Source of the DNA: Steroidobacter gossypii
Lineage (GTDB): Bacteria; Pseudomonadota; Gammaproteobacteria; Steroidobacterales; Steroidobacteraceae
Direction: 5' to 3'
NCBI RefSeq assembly: GCF_016801985.1
Contig: NZ_JAEVLS010000005.1
Coordinates: 496,001-560,000 of the forward strand
Length of the DNA: 64,000 nucleotides
The position numbers and the translations under genes were made by a program. Below the pieces are notes generated by a model. That model worked only from the letters and a program-made list of their open reading frames with translations. It was not told the origin of the DNA and did no database searches. Below are positions 35,750-43,778 of the stretch, one piece after another. The number at the start of each line of letters is the position of its first letter. Within the stretch, counting starts at the first letter, position 1.

Positions 35750-37717
35750 TTGGACCCCACAGCAAAGAAACCCGTAGCGCCAAACGTGATCAACGGCTCC
35801 TGGGACACCGAGGACTCGCTCGATCTGTATCAGGTGCCGCACTGGGGCAAGCACTACTTCAGCATCAACGCGGCGGGCCACGTGGTGGTGCGGCCGGACG
35901 GCACGCCGGATCGCGAGATCGACTTGTATGAAGTGGTCGAAGGGCTGCGTGCGCGCGATTTGACCACGCCGGTGGTAGTGCGCTTCTCCGACATCCTGCG
36001 ACATCGGCTGGTCCGGCTGCAGAAGGCGTTCGCGCAGGCCATCGCCGAGAACGACTACAAGAACCGCTACACCGCCGTGTTCCCGATCAAGGTGAATCAG
36101 CAACGGCTGGTGGTCGAAGAGGTGTATCGCTACGGCAAGGAATTCGGCTTCGGCCTGGAAGCCGGCTCCAAACCCGAGCTGCTGGCGGTGATGGCGCTGA
36201 CCGAGGATTCCCCGGGGCGCATGATCGTGTGCAACGGCTTCAAGGACGACAGCTATATCGAAGCGGTGATTCTCGCCACCAAGCTCGGCCGCACCATCAT
36301 TCCGGTGATCGAGAATTTCGAAGAGCTGCAGCTGGTGCTGAAGCACTCGCAGAAGTACCAGGTGCGGCCGCGCATCGGCGTGCGCGTCAAGCTGGCCAGC
36401 GAAGGCGCCGGCCGCTGGCGCGATTCGGCGGGCGAAAAGTCCAAGTTCGGGCTGTTCGTCACCGAGATCCTCGAGCTGGTCAAAGTGCTCAAGAGTCACG
36501 ACATGCTCGATTGCCTGGAGCTGGTGCACTGTCATCCGGGCAGCCAGCTGCAGGACATCCGGCGCGTCAAAGATGCGATCAACGAGCTGGCGCACGTCTA
36601 TGCCGAGCTCAAGCTGATGGGCGCCGGGCTGAAATACATCGACGTGGGCGGCGGCCTCGGCGTCGACTACGACGGCAGCGGCACCAATTTCGAATCTTCG
36701 ATGAATTACACGATGAACGAATACGCCAGCGACGTGGTGTATCGCATCGGCAGCGTGTGCAACGCGCGCGGCATCGATCATCCGGTGATCGTGAGCGAGT
36801 CGGGCCGCGCCACCGCCGCTCATCACAGCGTGCTGGTGTTCAACGCGCTCGGCTCCTCGTGCCTGGACAAGTTCCGCATCTCGGACCGCATCGAAGATGA
36901 GTACAGCGGCAACACGGAGGAACTGCCGCAGCCGGTGCTCGACCTGTTCGAAGCCTATCGCACGATTTCAGCGCGCCGGCTGGTGGAGTGCTATCACGAT
37001 GCCCTGCAAGCGCGCGAGCAGGCGCTGCAGATGTTCAATCTCGGCCTGCTGAGCCTGGAGTTTCGCGGCCTGACGGAACGTTTGTATTGGGCCACCTGCG
37101 CCAAGATCCGCGATTTCTGCCGCAAGCTGGATCGCGTGCCCGAAGAGCTGGAAGGGCTGGAGCTGATTCTGTCCGATACTTATTTTTGTAACTTTTCGGT
37201 GTTCCAGTCGCTGCCCGACAGCTGGGCCATCGGCCAGCTGTTTCCCATCATGCCCATCCACCGGCTGGACGAAAAACCCACGCGCAACGGCGTGCTGGCC
37301 GATATCACCTGCGATTCGGACGGCAAGATCGATCGCTTCGTCAGTCAGCGCGAAGTCAAGCGCACGCTCGAGCTGCACGAGCTCAAGCCCGACAACGAGT
37401 ATTACCTGGCGGCGTTCCTGGTCGGCGCCTACCAGGAAACCTTGGGGGATTTGCATAATCTGTTCGGCGACACGCACGTGGTGCACATCCGGCTGCACGA
37501 CGAAGGCGGCTGGTGGATCGAGGAGATCGTCAAGGGCGACACCGCCGGCAAGGTGCTGAGTTACATGCAATACGACGTGGATCGTTTGTTTCCTCAGTTC
37601 GCCCGCGATTGCGAGCGCGCCGTGCGCGAAGGCCGCATGACCCTGGCCGAGAGCCAGGCGTTGCGTCGCTTCTACGAATGGGAGCTCAACGGCTACACGT
37701 ATCTCGAAGGAGATTGA
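35750..37717 (+). CDS. speA: Biosynthetic arginine decarboxylase SpeA
   Basis: This PLP fold-III enzyme, about 655 residues, converts arginine to agmatine. The family N-terminus LYQVPHWGKHYFSINAAGHV is present. The Schiff-base lysine lies in FPIKVNQQRLVVEEV, glycine-rich PLP contacts are in HCHPGSQLQDIRR and YIDVGGGLGVDYDGS, and the substrate motif with the second active-site residues is SDTYFCNFSVFQSLPDSWAI. The start is uncertain: the frame is open back to a GTG at 35573 inside sseA. I use the TTG at 35750; a GTG at 35786 is also possible. All start just before the conserved region. Confidence 0.95.
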   Translation: MDPTAKKPVAPNVINGSWDTEDSLDLYQVPHWGKHYFSINAAGHVVVRPDGTPDREIDLYEVVEGLRARDLTTPVVVRFSDILRHRLVRLQKAFAQAIAENDYKNRYTAVFPIKVNQQRLVVEEVYRYGKEFGFGLEAGSKPELLAVMALTEDSPGRMIVCNGFKDDSYIEAVILATKLGRTIIPVIENFEELQLVLKHSQKYQVRPRIGVRVKLASEGAGRWRDSAGEKSKFGLFVTEILELVKVLKSHDMLDCLELVHCHPGSQLQDIRRVKDAINELAHVYAELKLMGAGLKYIDVGGGLGVDYDGSGTNFESSMNYTMNEYASDVVYRIGSVCNARGIDHPVIVSESGRATAAHHSVLVFNALGSSCLDKFRISDRIEDEYSGNTEELPQPVLDLFEAYRTISARRLVECYHDALQAREQALQMFNLGLLSLEFRGLTERLYWATCAKIRDFCRKLDRVPEELEGLELILSDTYFCNFSVFQSLPDSWAIGQLFPIMPIHRLDEKPTRNGVLADITCDSDGKIDRFVSQREVKRTLELHELKPDNEYYLAAFLVGAYQETLGDLHNLFGDTHVVHIRLHDEGGWWIEEIVKGDTAGKVLSYMQYDVDRLFPQFARDCERAVREGRMTLAESQALRRFYEWELNGYTYLEGD

Positions 37718-38092
37718 GAGCAGGCTGCTTTTTTGTCCGGACGCCTCGGGCTCGCTTGCCGTCCCGAGGCGCCCTAACCGTTTAGCTCTTCTCGCCGCGC
37801 CCCAGTTCGCAGCTGCAAAAAAATCCAAAAAAACGCCTTGTCAAGTACGGTCATTGCAGTCGCCAAAAGCCTGACGTAGTATCGATCGCGGTCAGCTGAA
37901 TACGCATTTCAACCTACAAGAGCGACCTCGGACACACGCGCTTCAGACAGCACGTCCACGCCACGCCCATTCCCATGGTTGATTGTCAGCGACCAAGACA
38001 CAGCGATCGACATCTCATCCGGGAGCTCTCGAGGCTTCGCGGAGGCGATCGTTTGGCTGCAACTTTTGTCTGGCCTCAAGAGTGACCCTTCG
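37718..38092 (+). other. Intergenic region between speA and the RRM gene
   Basis: This 375-nt region holds a short hairpin with a T6 run right after the speA stop (about 37719-37734) and a 9-bp perfect stem (cgcctcggg / cccgaggcg, 37742-37771), either of which could end speA transcription. A weak promoter-like pair, TTGCAG (37854-37859) and TAGTAT (37877-37882) with 17-bp spacing, lies upstream of a leader of about 200 nt. That leader could matter for cold-type control of the RRM gene; no known cold-shock box is seen. The in-frame extension of the RRM ORF into it is not supported. Confidence 0.45.
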
Positions 38093-38368
38093 ATGACGAC
38101 GATCTACGTTGGCAATCTGCCGTTCAGCGCCACTGAAACGGACGTCCGCTCCCTGTTCGAGAAACACGGCACGGTGCAATCGGTCAAGCTCATTAACGAC
38201 CGCGAAACCGGGCGCCCGCGCGGCTTCGGCTTCGTGGAGATGCCCTCCGGCGATGCTCAGACCGCCATTCAGCACATGAATGGTTTCGACATGGGCGGTC
38301 GCCCGCTGCGTGTCAACGAAGCACGCGAGCGCGAAGCCCGCCCGCCGCGGCAGAACGGCCGCTGGTGA
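38093..38368 (+). CDS. RRM-domain RNA-binding protein (short form)
   Basis: This 91-residue protein is a single RNA recognition motif. RNP2 is IYVGNLPFS (residues 4-12) and RNP1 is RGFGFVEM (about 46-53), separated by the usual SLFEKHGTVQSVKLINDRET. A short basic tail (REREARPPRQNGRW) follows. ATG 38093 begins the domain at once. It is a paralogue of the protein encoded at 45287-45598, with the same block NDRETGRPRGFGFVEMP, but it lacks that protein's glycine-rich tail. Bacterial proteins of this type bind RNA and are often cold-induced; targets are unknown. Confidence 0.93.
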   Translation: MTTIYVGNLPFSATETDVRSLFEKHGTVQSVKLINDRETGRPRGFGFVEMPSGDAQTAIQHMNGFDMGGRPLRVNEAREREARPPRQNGRW

Positions 38369-38535
38369 TCGGTGGCGGCAGGCTGGCGCACGCCCGCTGC
38401 CGCTGCTGAACTGGCGCCGATCGCAAACCAGTACGTGCGCCGCGCTTCTCGCAGGGCGCGGCGCATGGGCCGGTTTTGATTTGCACGCGCCGATTCCACT
38501 ATCTTCGCGGCTCCAAGAGGTTGCGAGGAGAAGGA

Positions 38536-39375
38536 ATGAAATTGCCGTGGGCCGCCCCGTTGTTCAGCTGGTTCGTTCTGGCGGCGGTTTTGCTGACGGG
38601 CTGCGCGAGCGCGCCCACGATCGATCCGGCAACCTCCACCTCGCTGGACGCCATCCTCGCCGGCCAACACCGCGTTCGTGAGCATCGGGCGCGCGATCCT
38701 TTCCGACATCCCAAAGAGACATTGCAGTTTTTCGGCATCCGTCAGGACATGACGGTGGTGGAAGTGTGGCCCGGCGCGGGCTGGTACACGGAGATTCTTG
38801 CGCCCCTGCTCCGGGACCACGGCCAGTTGTACGCGGCCCTGCTGGATCCGGCCGCCGGTGAATATGCGAAGAACACGGTCGAGACCTATCGCGGCAAACT
38901 GCAGCTGCGGCCGGATTTGTACGGCAAAGTCATCACCACCACACTGGCCGCGCCGCCGGCCAGAAGTGAAATCGCCCCGCCCGGCTCCGCCGATCTGGTG
39001 CTCACGTTTCGCAACTTGCACAACTGGATGATGTTCGGCTGGGAGAAGGATGCGCTGGCGGCGATGCATGCGGCGCTCAAGGACGGCGGCGTGCTCGGCG
39101 TGGTCGCGCATCGCGGCGATCCGGCGATCCCACAGGACCCCAAGGCCGCTTCGGGATATGTCCGCGAGGACTATGCGATCAGCATGATCGAAGCCGCCGG
39201 CTTTCGGCTGGTCGGCCGCTCCGAGATCAATGCCAATCCGAAGGACACGAAGAACTACGAGCAAGGCGTGTGGGCGCTGCCGCCGAACTTCGCCGGCGGC
39301 GACGAGCCGCGTTACAAACAAATCGGCGAGAGCGATCGCTTCACGCTGAAGTTCGTCAAGGTGGCTCGACCATGA
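38536..39375 (+). CDS. Lipoprotein with SAM-methyltransferase fold (COG4798-like)
   Basis: This 279-residue protein starts with a lipoprotein signal (SWFVLAAVLLTGCASAP, Cys at about 23) and continues with a class I methyltransferase-like domain: TLQFFGIRQDMTVVEVWPGA, GWYTEILAPLLRDHGQLYAA, SADLVLTFRNLHNWM and ALKDGGVLGVVAHRGD. The glycine loop reads EVWPGAGWYTE, close to motif I. The ATG at 38536 has a strong GAGGAGAAGG site, so the signal is genuine. A SAM-binding fold outside the cytoplasm is odd, and its ligand is unknown. It overlaps the next gene by 4 nt. Confidence 0.85.
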   Translation: MKLPWAAPLFSWFVLAAVLLTGCASAPTIDPATSTSLDAILAGQHRVREHRARDPFRHPKETLQFFGIRQDMTVVEVWPGAGWYTEILAPLLRDHGQLYAALLDPAAGEYAKNTVETYRGKLQLRPDLYGKVITTTLAAPPARSEIAPPGSADLVLTFRNLHNWMMFGWEKDALAAMHAALKDGGVLGVVAHRGDPAIPQDPKAASGYVREDYAISMIEAAGFRLVGRSEINANPKDTKNYEQGVWALPPNFAGGDEPRYKQIGESDRFTLKFVKVARP

Positions 39376-40556
39376 AACGAGGTCTGCGCCACTCGTTCGT
39401 CGTCCTGAGCTGCGTTGTCGGGACGCTCGTCAACGCTGCCGAGGAGCCCCCGACTACAGCACCGACGCCCGCGCCCGCGACGACGGCAGTCTCGGAGACT
39501 CTCAAGCCGAAGGGCCGGCTGCGGCTGCTGGGCAGTGACGTGCCCCCGGGCACGCGCAAGAAATTGATCTGGACCAGCGGCGCCGCCATGGAAGGTTTCG
39601 TGTCGCCGGTGCCGGTATTCGTGCTCAATGGCAAAGGCCAGGGCCCGGTGCTGTGCCTGACGGCGGCCGTGCATGGCGATGAGCTCAACGGCATCGAAGT
39701 CACACGCCGCGTGCTGGACGATCTGGATGTCGAGGAGCTCAATGGCGCTGTCATCGGCGTGCCCATCGTCAACATCCAGGGCTTTTATCGCGGCGCTCGT
39801 TACCTGCCGGATCGGCGCGATCTGAATCGTTATTTTCCCGGCAACCCGCGAGGCAGCGCCGCCACGCGCATGGCGCACTCCTTCTTCACCGAAGTGGTGA
39901 AGCATTGCTCGGCGCTCATCGATCTGCACACCGGCTCGTTGAATCGCACCAACCTGCCACAAGTCCGCGCCGATCTGCGCTTGCCACAAGTTTCGAGGAT
40001 GACCAAGGCGTTCGGCGCGACGGTGGTCCTGCACAGCGTCGGCGAGCGCGGCTCGCTGCGCCGGGCGGCCACCGACGCGGGCATCCCCGCGGTGACGTTC
40101 GAAATGGGCGAACCGATGCGCGTGCAATCCGAGCAGGTCGAGCATGGCGCCAAGGCGGTGGAAACATTGCTCTATTCGCTCGGCATGACCAAGCAGCGCC
40201 GTTATTGGGGCGATCCCGAACCGGTGTACTACGCGTCCAAGTGGGTGCGCGTCGATCACGGCGGCATCCTGTTCTCCGATGTGGCGCTCGGCGAGCGGGT
40301 CACCGAAGGCGAGTTGCTCGGCGTGGTCACCGACCCTATTTCGAATCAGCAGCATCGAATCTACGCGCCGACCAGCGGTCGGGTGCTCGGTATGGCGTTG
40401 AACCAGGTGGTGCTGCCAGGTTTCGCGGCGTACCGCATCGGCACCGCCACCACGCCGTCGAAAATGTCCAAACAATCCGCCGAAGAAGCGACCGAGGACA
40501 GCCGCGAAGACGACGAAGCCGCGCCCACCGAAGAACTCGACTCTCCTCCCGGTTGA
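39372..40556 (+). CDS. Exported succinylglutamate desuccinylase/aspartoacylase-like hydrolase
   Basis: This 394-residue AstE/AspA-type zinc carboxypeptidase-fold enzyme has a signal peptide (SFVVLSCVVGTLVNAAEE). Zinc ligands are visible in LTAAVHGDELNGIEV (H and E) and in ALIDLHTGSLNRTNLPQVRA (H). The catalytic Glu is likely in GIPAVTFEMGEPMRVQ. A C-terminal barrel-like domain (VRVDHGGILFSDVALGERVT, IYAPTSGRVLGMALNQVVLP) is typical of COG3608 members, followed by an acidic tail. Substrate is unknown. It is coupled to the upstream lipoprotein gene (ATGA) and precedes the NUDIX gene by 11 nt. Confidence 0.88.
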   Translation: MKRGLRHSFVVLSCVVGTLVNAAEEPPTTAPTPAPATTAVSETLKPKGRLRLLGSDVPPGTRKKLIWTSGAAMEGFVSPVPVFVLNGKGQGPVLCLTAAVHGDELNGIEVTRRVLDDLDVEELNGAVIGVPIVNIQGFYRGARYLPDRRDLNRYFPGNPRGSAATRMAHSFFTEVVKHCSALIDLHTGSLNRTNLPQVRADLRLPQVSRMTKAFGATVVLHSVGERGSLRRAATDAGIPAVTFEMGEPMRVQSEQVEHGAKAVETLLYSLGMTKQRRYWGDPEPVYYASKWVRVDHGGILFSDVALGERVTEGELLGVVTDPISNQQHRIYAPTSGRVLGMALNQVVLPGFAAYRIGTATTPSKMSKQSAEEATEDSREDDEAAPTEELDSPPG

Positions 40557-40567
40557 AGCAGGTCGCC

Positions 40568-41101
40568 ATGAGCATCGAAAAAGTGACCCACGTGTACACC
40601 GGGCGCGTCATCGAGGTGAACGTCGAGCAGGTGCGGCTGCCCAACGATCATCTGGCCACGCTGGAGATCATCCATCATCCCGGCGGCGCCGCCATCCTTG
40701 CGCTCGATGCAGCCAATCGGGTCTGCCTGGTGCGCCAGTTTCGTCATGCCGCCGGTGGCTACATCTGGGAGCTGCCGGCTGGGAAGATCGATCACAACGA
40801 ACCACCCCTGCAGACCGCGCAACGCGAGCTGGCGGAAGAAGCCGGTCGCACGGCGCGCGAGTGGCGCAGTCTCGGCGAGTTCTTGCCATCACCGGGATTT
40901 CTAACGGAGGTGGTGTATCTGTTTCTGGCCAGGGAGCTGAGCGAAGTCGCCAGCCAGCTGGAAGCCAGCGAAGTGCTGGAGACACACTGGTTGCCGTTCG
41001 AGCAGGTGATGCAGATGGCGCAGTCGGGCGAGCTGCGCGATGGCAAGTCGCTGGCCGCGCTGCTCAGAGCGGCGGCTTATGTGCAAAGCCCGGCGCGTTA
41101 G
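40568..41101 (+). CDS. NUDIX hydrolase, ADP-ribose pyrophosphatase-like
   Basis: This 177-residue cytosolic enzyme has a perfect Nudix box: GKIDHNEPPLQTAQ followed by RELAEEAG (about residues 73-95). Flanking blocks GAAILALDAANRVCLVRQFR and HAAGGYIWELPAGKI, plus SPGFLTEVVYLFLAREL, are typical of ADP-ribose/NDP-sugar pyrophosphatases of the NudF type. Start ATG 40568 lies 11 nt after the AspA-like gene. The in-frame upstream extension lies wholly inside that gene and is rejected. It ends the three-gene operon. Confidence 0.92.
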   Translation: MSIEKVTHVYTGRVIEVNVEQVRLPNDHLATLEIIHHPGGAAILALDAANRVCLVRQFRHAAGGYIWELPAGKIDHNEPPLQTAQRELAEEAGRTAREWRSLGEFLPSPGFLTEVVYLFLARELSEVASQLEASEVLETHWLPFEQVMQMAQSGELRDGKSLAALLRAAAYVQSPAR

Positions 41102-41325
41102 CCGACGCTTTTGCCGTTATCTCTGTCGGTATTTTTATCGCTTCGCGCCACTGTCGACGTGCATGACAGTTGGTGTTGCGCATCCTGCACGTACATCACA
41201 CTTTTGCAACTTGCTCGCATCGCCGCGAAGCAATTCAATAGCGACGCTATCTAACGAGACAGGGGAAGTCTCGACAGCTCCGGCGGCCCCGCCAGAGGCG
41301 ATGAAACGAACCAGGAGATCGGGAG

Positions 41326-41700
41326 TTGAATGACGATTTGAAAAAGATGGGTTATCGCCTGCGCCCCCGGGTGGTCGAGCCGGCGAAACAACCGGGGCGC
41401 ATCGCCTTCGACGATCGAGGCAATGCGGTCTACGAATGGAACGACGATCGTTTGAGCCAGGACGGAGAAGCCGGCGAGCGCGCGCGTCGCAAGGCCCTCG
41501 ACCATCCTGGCCTGTCGATGGTGGAAGAAGAAACCACCGGCAACACGCCGATCCAGAACAACGCCAAAGGGCTGCGCCTGGGCTACAACCCGTACGAGAG
41601 CGGACTACTGCCGCGCAAGCAGACCGCGCCGAAGCGCGACCTGCGCGAGTTGTCGAAGTGGATCGAGCTGAAACGTCGCGTCGGTGACAAGGGCGAGTAA
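41326..41700 (+). CDS. Hypothetical small soluble protein
   Basis: This 124-residue, hydrophilic protein (MGYRLRPRVVEPAKQPGRIA, FDDRGNAVYEWNDDRL, then IQNNAKGLRLGYNPYESGLL and PRKQTAPKRDLRELSKWIEL) has no signal peptide, membrane segment or recognised domain. The TTG at 41326 is used because AGGAG lies 8 nt upstream; an ATG seven codons in (41347) has no site. Similar short basic proteins with a YNPYESG-like motif occur in other proteobacteria as far as I recall, without known function. It is convergent with the next gene. Confidence 0.7.
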   Translation: MNDDLKKMGYRLRPRVVEPAKQPGRIAFDDRGNAVYEWNDDRLSQDGEAGERARRKALDHPGLSMVEEETTGNTPIQNNAKGLRLGYNPYESGLLPRKQTAPKRDLRELSKWIELKRRVGDKGE

Positions 41701-41707
41701 CGCCCGC

Positions 41708-42361
41708 TCAGACCGCGAGTTGGCGGATCTTCTCCTGATGACCGCACCGGAAGAAGCGCCGCAGCTCGGCCAGCCACTTCTCCGGCCGTGAGCGACGCGG
41801 ATGGAGATATCGCTGATCCAGCGACCGACAGTAGCGCGCGGCGTGCCGGTTCGCCTCTTCGTAGCGCCGACGACTGGCCTGATCCAGTTGCGGCAGGAAA
41901 CTCACACCGTTGAACATCCGCGCGTGTAGCGCGCCAGGAAAGGCACCCGCGCGCTGCTGGGTCATCAGCGCCACTGCGCTGGCGTACTTGTCCACTTCCG
42001 CCTGCAGCTCCAATTCCAGCAGCGACACCGGCCGACCCCGTGCCACGCTCCAGATCAGATAATGGAAGTGACTGACGCCTTCGAGCGCCGTGCAGAAATC
42101 GTGCAGGTTGCGCTCGTCCAATGCCTTCAGCGGATCGTGCCGCTCCAGACGCTCGAGCACGCGCTGGTCGATGAACAACCCGATGCGCACGGCGCCGTCC
42201 TCCTGCACCACGAACACCTGCTCGTCGCTGAGTGGGCCCTGCTGATCGCCGACGACTTCACGCAGTCGCTTCGGATCGCAGATCAGGAAGTCCTCGGCGT
42301 CGTGCTCGACGGGTGCGTCGTACAGTCGTGTAAGCAGCGACTGCATCCGACGCAGCAGCAT
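41708..42361 (-). CDS. Hypothetical protein, second of an unknown pair
   Basis: This 217-residue soluble protein of no recognised family begins MLLRRMQSLLTRLYDAPVEH. Notable blocks are EDFLICDPKRLREVVGDQQG, VFVVQEDGAVRIGLFIDQRV and FCTALEGVSHFHYLIWSVAR, and the C-terminus is basic (YLHPRRSRPEKWLAELRRFF). No signal peptide or membrane helix is seen. It starts 1 nt after the stop of the upstream gene, so the two are surely co-translated. The HFHY and FLICD patches look conserved enough to suggest a structured domain. Confidence 0.75.
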   Translation of the reverse strand: MLLRRMQSLLTRLYDAPVEHDAEDFLICDPKRLREVVGDQQGPLSDEQVFVVQEDGAVRIGLFIDQRVLERLERHDPLKALDERNLHDFCTALEGVSHFHYLIWSVARGRPVSLLELELQAEVDKYASAVALMTQQRAGAFPGALHARMFNGVSFLPQLDQASRRRYEEANRHAARYCRSLDQRYLHPRRSRPEKWLAELRRFFRCGHQEKIRQLAV

Positions 42362-42362
42362 G

Positions 42363-42989
42363 TCAGTGCTCCTGCCTTGCGCCGGCCTGCACCGGCGCCA
42401 CACCAAGTCGCTGCAGGATCGCAAAGGCGCGCGGACTGCCAGTCTTCAGCCAGATCTCGTACAGACGCAGGATGTCCTTATCGGTGTGCTGATAGGCCAT
42501 CTCGGCGACGTCGTTGAGCACATCCACCAGGCGTTGGAATTTCCCGGCCAGCTCCATGAAGACCGCCGCGAACGCCTGGCCACGGATCGAATAACGCAGA
42601 TTCTCGGCAAGCGTGCCGTAAGCACGTCCGCCCATGGCGATGTGATAATCGACATCGACGAGCTTGCGGGCGAAGCTTTGAGCGAAGAAGCCGGCGATGA
42701 ACAATGAAACGTCGCCGAGCCGGCGCAGCGTTTCGTCTCGCTGCTGACTGGATGGCGCGGACGCCGCGTCGGCGAGCATGTGAGCCAGCGGCCTGAGTCG
42801 CACGCCTTCGGGAGTTCGTTCGTACAACTCTTCGGAGCGCGCGAACATTGTGAGCACGTTCACGACGTAGTGCTCGGTGTGATCGTCGACAGCCACGCGC
42901 TGATTACGCAGTGCCCTCTGCACCGAGTCGTGAAAGAACTCGCGCAAGTTGGGAACCGCAACGACCGTTCCTGAACCCGCATCAGCCAT
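42363..42989 (-). CDS. Hypothetical helical protein, first of an unknown pair
   Basis: This 208-residue, predominantly alpha-helical protein contains LREFFHDSVQRALRNQRVAV, DDHTEHYVVNVLTMFARSEE, VSLFIAGFFAQSFARKLVDV and FMELAGKFQRLVDVLNDVAE. Several conserved-looking His/Tyr/Asp residues (DDHTEHYVV; DVDYHIAMGGRAY) could form a binding site, but I know no family with a function. ATG 42989 follows AGAGG by 9 nt; the upstream in-frame extension is discarded. The downstream partner starts 1 nt after its stop. Confidence 0.75.
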   Translation of the reverse strand: MADAGSGTVVAVPNLREFFHDSVQRALRNQRVAVDDHTEHYVVNVLTMFARSEELYERTPEGVRLRPLAHMLADAASAPSSQQRDETLRRLGDVSLFIAGFFAQSFARKLVDVDYHIAMGGRAYGTLAENLRYSIRGQAFAAVFMELAGKFQRLVDVLNDVAEMAYQHTDKDILRLYEIWLKTGSPRAFAILQRLGVAPVQAGARQEH

Positions 42990-43149
42990 CGCCAAGCACC
43001 TCTCGTTTACCGAAAACTCAAGATTGCTGACTGCTCGCGCCGTCACACCGCCTGTCATCGATGTATCGGCAAGCGCCGTCAAGAATTTAATCCTCCGACG
43101 GATGAGACAGTTCCCGCGGCGCCGAGTGCAATAAGACTGACGATAAAAG

Positions 43150-43758
43150 TTACCTGGCACTCACCGACGATGTTTGCTGACTGCCTTGCGGAGGTTGCTG
43201 GGCCAACGCGTTGAGACTCAGGCCCACCACCAGCGAGCCGATGGGCTTGCGGCCATCGAGCACGGGCACCGCGACCTGCACCTGGCGCAGGCCCGATGAG
43301 GCGTCGATCTCCACTTCGCCCTGCCAGATCCTGCCGCTCATCGGCTCATCGTGTTTGTCCTTGCCTTGATGACTCCAGCTGGAAGGCTTGCCGAGGAAGG
43401 CCACCTTGCCGCCGTCCGCGCCGGAAAGGAACGCTTCGGCGATCACTTCGCCGCTGGCCCTGCGGTGGTTTTTGAGCAGTTCTGCCGCCGGCGTCTTGGT
43501 CAGGCCACGCACATAAGGATCGATGACGCTGGTGGCCTGCCACTTCGACTGATCCATCGATGCGGCTTGCGCCGACTTGCCGGCGTTATAAGCCTTGACC
43601 GCATCGACGATGGCGGCCTCGGCCGCCCACGCCTGGATCTGCCGGGTCTTGGCGCTCACCTTGGCCTGCATCGCCGGCTCCAGGTCGGTGGCGTGCGCCG
43701 CTGACCAGCACAACAGCGCAGCGAGCCAGGCCGCCGCGAAAGCACCGATACGAGTCAT
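43150..43758 (-). CDS. Exported Cache/PDC-like sensory-domain protein
   Basis: This 202-residue protein has a signal peptide (FAAAWLAALLCWSAAHA) and then a domain with the Cache/PDC pattern: VIAEAFLSGADGGKVAFLGK, a Ser/Trp segment, RIWQGEVEIDASSG and VQVAVPVLDGRKPIGSLVVG. Such domains normally form the sensor part of chemoreceptors or kinases, but here no membrane helix or output domain follows, so the protein would be free in the periplasm. It begins 20 nt after the porin gene on the same strand, so it may bind a solute that the porin admits. That last point is inference. Confidence 0.75.
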   Translation of the reverse strand: MTRIGAFAAAWLAALLCWSAAHATDLEPAMQAKVSAKTRQIQAWAAEAAIVDAVKAYNAGKSAQAASMDQSKWQATSVIDPYVRGLTKTPAAELLKNHRRASGEVIAEAFLSGADGGKVAFLGKPSSWSHQGKDKHDEPMSGRIWQGEVEIDASSGLRQVQVAVPVLDGRKPIGSLVVGLSLNALAQQPPQGSQQTSSVSAR

Positions 43759-43778
43759 TCTCGAGCCTCGCGCCGCTG

